Positions 21,733 through 23,476 of a stretch of 23,476 nt of DNA are shown piece by piece. The notes beneath the pieces were generated by a model. That model saw nothing but the letters and a program-made list of their open reading frames with translations. It was not told where the DNA came from and did not search any database. Each line of letters opens with the position of its first letter. Position 1 is the first letter of the stretch. The DNA lies in NCBI GenBank assembly GCA_024697985.1, contig JAILRX010000036.1, forward strand, positions 1-23,476. The letters run 5' to 3'. The stretch is from Treponemataceae bacterium. Its GTDB lineage: Bacteria > Spirochaetota > Spirochaetia > Treponematales > Treponemataceae. The translations under genes were made by a program, and so were the position numbers.

Positions 21733-23028
21733 TTAAAATTCCTCTTCATTCAAATAAAGTGATGAATTAGTTATATATCCAGCTATTGCAGACGCAGCAG
21801 CTGTTGCAGGGCTCATCAGATGAACCATACCGCCTTTTCCCATTCTACCATTAAAATTTCGATTAGTGGTAGAAGCACAAACTTCATTTTCTGCCAGAAC
21901 GCCGTTGCTCATTCCAAGGCAGGCGCCACAGGTAGGATTCGTAACACAAAATCCAGCATCAATGAACGTCTGAATCAAACCTTCCTGAAGCGCATCAGAA
22001 TAAACCTTGAAAGTTGCAGGAGAAAGGATTGCACGTACATCAGGCGAAACCTTTTTGCCCTTCACTACCTTTGCTGCAACACGCAGGTCTTCAATTCGGC
22101 CGTTTGTGCATGAGCCGATGTAAACCTGATCAATTTTAGTTCCTTCCATTTCGGAAACAGTTTTTACGCAATCCGGCTTATAATTAAAAGTAACCATCGG
22201 AGAAAGATTTGACAAGTCAAATGTCAAAACCTTTTCGTATTCACAGTCCGAGTCACTGTTCCATTTAGAAAAATCTTTCAAAGCTTCTTCTTTTGAAGCA
22301 TATTCGTCCTTTATGAATGGCCACAAATATTCGACTGTCGTCATGTCAGGAAGGCAAATTCCGCTTGTAGCGCCTGCTTCAACTGCCATATTGCAGATTG
22401 TAAGTCGGCTTTCCATAGAAAAGGAATCTACGATTGGACCGGAAAATTCGATTACCCTGTTTGTCGCGCCGTTTACGCCCAGTTTCGAAATCACATAAAG
22501 GATTACGTCCTTGGCAAAAACGCCTTTTTTCAAATTTCCTGTAAGCTCAATTTTTATGGTTTCAGGTTTCTTGAACGCACAGATTCCCTTGTGGATACCG
22601 ACTTCAAGATCGGTCGTTCCAACACCGCAGCCAAACGCTCCGAAAGCACCGTATGTGCAGGTGTGGCTGTCGCCCATTATTACGGTAAACCCCGGACGGA
22701 CAAAGCCCTTTTCAGGAAAAATTGCGTGGCAGACACCGTTTCGTCCGATGTCGAAAAATTCGATTTTCTTTTCGCGGGCCCAATCCCGGAGGATTTTACC
22801 CTGATTTGCTGTTTTACTGTCCTTTGCCGGTGTTACATGGTCGATAACAGCCTTGATTTTTGTATTGTCAAAAACAGAATCCAAATTCCGTTCCTTCAAA
22901 TCAAGTATTGCAAAGGGAGTCGTAATTTCATGACAAAAAACTCTGTCCAACTTCAAAACGAAGGTATTTTCGAACGGTTCATCAACAAGGTGAGAATCAA
23001 AAATTTTTTGAACAAGAGTTTTACCCAT
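21733..23028 (-). CDS. leuC: 3-isopropylmalate dehydratase large subunit (LeuC type)
   Basis: The large, iron-sulfur subunit. At 431 residues it belongs to the shorter LeuC/HacA group (about 420), not the E. coli type (466). The 4Fe-4S cysteines are Cys307 in YIGSCTNGR and Cys367 and Cys370 in CGACLG. Other landmarks are DHVTPAKD (63-70), VIMGDSHTCTYGAFGAFG (117-133) and STTNRNFNGRMG (386-397). SD AAAGG lies before ATG 23028, 9 bases after the cytidylate kinase-like gene. The group also contains homoaconitase and 2,3-dimethylmalate dehydratase, so leucine synthesis is likely but not proven. Confidence 0.9.
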   Translation of the reverse strand: MGKTLVQKIFDSHLVDEPFENTFVLKLDRVFCHEITTPFAILDLKERNLDSVFDNTKIKAVIDHVTPAKDSKTANQGKILRDWAREKKIEFFDIGRNGVCHAIFPEKGFVRPGFTVIMGDSHTCTYGAFGAFGCGVGTTDLEVGIHKGICAFKKPETIKIELTGNLKKGVFAKDVILYVISKLGVNGATNRVIEFSGPIVDSFSMESRLTICNMAVEAGATSGICLPDMTTVEYLWPFIKDEYASKEEALKDFSKWNSDSDCEYEKVLTFDLSNLSPMVTFNYKPDCVKTVSEMEGTKIDQVYIGSCTNGRIEDLRVAAKVVKGKKVSPDVRAILSPATFKVYSDALQEGLIQTFIDAGFCVTNPTCGACLGMSNGVLAENEVCASTTNRNFNGRMGKGGMVHLMSPATAAASAIAGYITNSSLYLNEEEF

Positions 23029-23037
23029 AAAAAACCT

Positions 23038-23476
23038 TTATTCAGAGCGGCAAACTAAATTGCATTCAAAAAGTTTTTCAAGAATCAGATTTACTATCTG
23101 TTCCGGATTATAAAGGGACGTATCGATAATCAGATCGGCAAACTGATAATCGTTGTTGTCAATCTGGTATAATTTCATGTAGCGTTTTGAGTCCTCGCTG
23201 TCGCGCATCGAGGTAAAATCCATGATTTCCTGCAAGTCGCCGCCTTCACGGTTCAAGATTCGTTTTGCACGAACCTCATCTGAAGCATAAAGATAGACTT
23301 TTAGATCTGCTTCCTTAAGCATCCAGATGGCAAGCCGGCTTCCAAGTACGCAGGAATCCTTTCGTGCAAGCTCTACCTGTCTTGTATCAACTGTAACGTC
23401 ATAGCTGTCATCAGTCTTGGCATTTTCAATAATCTGAGCAAGCGAAACGCCTGTTTCCTGAGCCAAAGTCCTGAAA
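23038..23476 (-). CDS. cytidylate kinase-like protein (partial, 5' end outside window)
   Basis: The frame is open to the window edge, so the N-terminus, including any P-loop, is missing. The visible 146 residues run from FRTLAQETGVSL through DDSYDVTVDTRQVELARKD, VLGSRLAIWMLKEADLKVYL, RAKRILNREGG and SKRYMKLYQIDNNDY to ADLIIDTSLYNPEQIVNLIL. This order of motifs (R-x-L near the CMP site, GSRLA, the LID arginines, D-Y-x-x-A-D-L-I-I-D-T) matches the archaeal-type (d)CMP kinase / cytidylate kinase-like family, not E. coli Cmk. A TTG at 23466-23464 is not a plausible start, as homology continues beyond it. First visible gene of the cmk-leuC-leuD-lspA run. Confidence 0.85.
   Translation of the reverse strand, partial: FRTLAQETGVSLAQIIENAKTDDSYDVTVDTRQVELARKDSCVLGSRLAIWMLKEADLKVYLYASDEVRAKRILNREGGDLQEIMDFTSMRDSEDSKRYMKLYQIDNNDYQFADLIIDTSLYNPEQIVNLILEKLFECNLVCRSE

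Noticed and set aside
1..23476. Mobile elements, CRISPR arrays, tRNA genes, toxin-antitoxin or defence genes
   Set aside because: No transposase or integrase frames, no regularly spaced repeats, no tRNA-like T-loop sequences, and no defence families were seen on either strand.

Overview
The window reads as a core-genome segment of a spirochaete, most likely a host-associated Treponema. The basis is the gene content and order (rpsB-tsf-frr-uppS-cdsA-dxr-rseP followed by an exported propeller-like protein; rpsF-ssb-rpsR-rplI-dnaB), which recalls the T. pallidum arrangement from memory, and many short exported or lipoprotein genes with relaxed spirochaetal lipoboxes. The DNA is moderately AT-rich with many AGA and CGA arginine codons. 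Species cannot be fixed from the sequence alone. I see no tRNA, rRNA, CRISPR array, insertion sequence, phage gene or attachment site, and no gene-free stretch longer than about 300 bases.

Layout. 1-1537 (+): the tail of an unidentified gene, an exported Lys/Ala/Glu-rich protein and a small lipoprotein. Their transcript probably ends at a hairpin terminator lying inside the 3' end of rnc on the other strand. 1539-3420 (-): coaD, then rpmF-acpP from near-consensus tandem promoters, then a terminator-like hairpin, then rnc. 3507-4840 (+): a lipoprotein and a HEAT-like exported protein, ended by a strong terminator. 4938-14249 (+): maf, a 230-base leader with five hairpins, then rpsB, tsf, (terminator/promoter), frr, uppS, cdsA, dxr, rseP and a large exported propeller-like protein. 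This joins translation (S2, EF-Ts, RRF) to isoprenoid, undecaprenyl and phospholipid synthesis and to membrane proteolysis. 14270-17360 (-): rpsF-ssb-rpsR-rplI-dnaB. 17508-20636 (+): rsmD, a small conserved-looking protein, a TPR protein and rlmN. 20637-23476 (-): a partial cytidylate kinase-like gene, leuC, leuD and lspA.

Nearly every gene is a familiar housekeeping gene, and I found no convincing new multi-gene system. The most interesting material is regulatory: the rpsB leader, with competing pairings next to the Shine-Dalgarno (SD) site; a divergent promoter pair between coaD and a lipoprotein gene that both appear to give leaderless or nearly leaderless mRNAs; an rnc leader made up of a hairpin, U10 and the SD; a terminator buried in rnc; and an anti-SD-bearing hairpin before rplI. 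Lineage-specific tails on ribosomal proteins (S2 acidic C-tail, S18 Met-rich N-tail) and a divergent CdsA signature are also worth checking.
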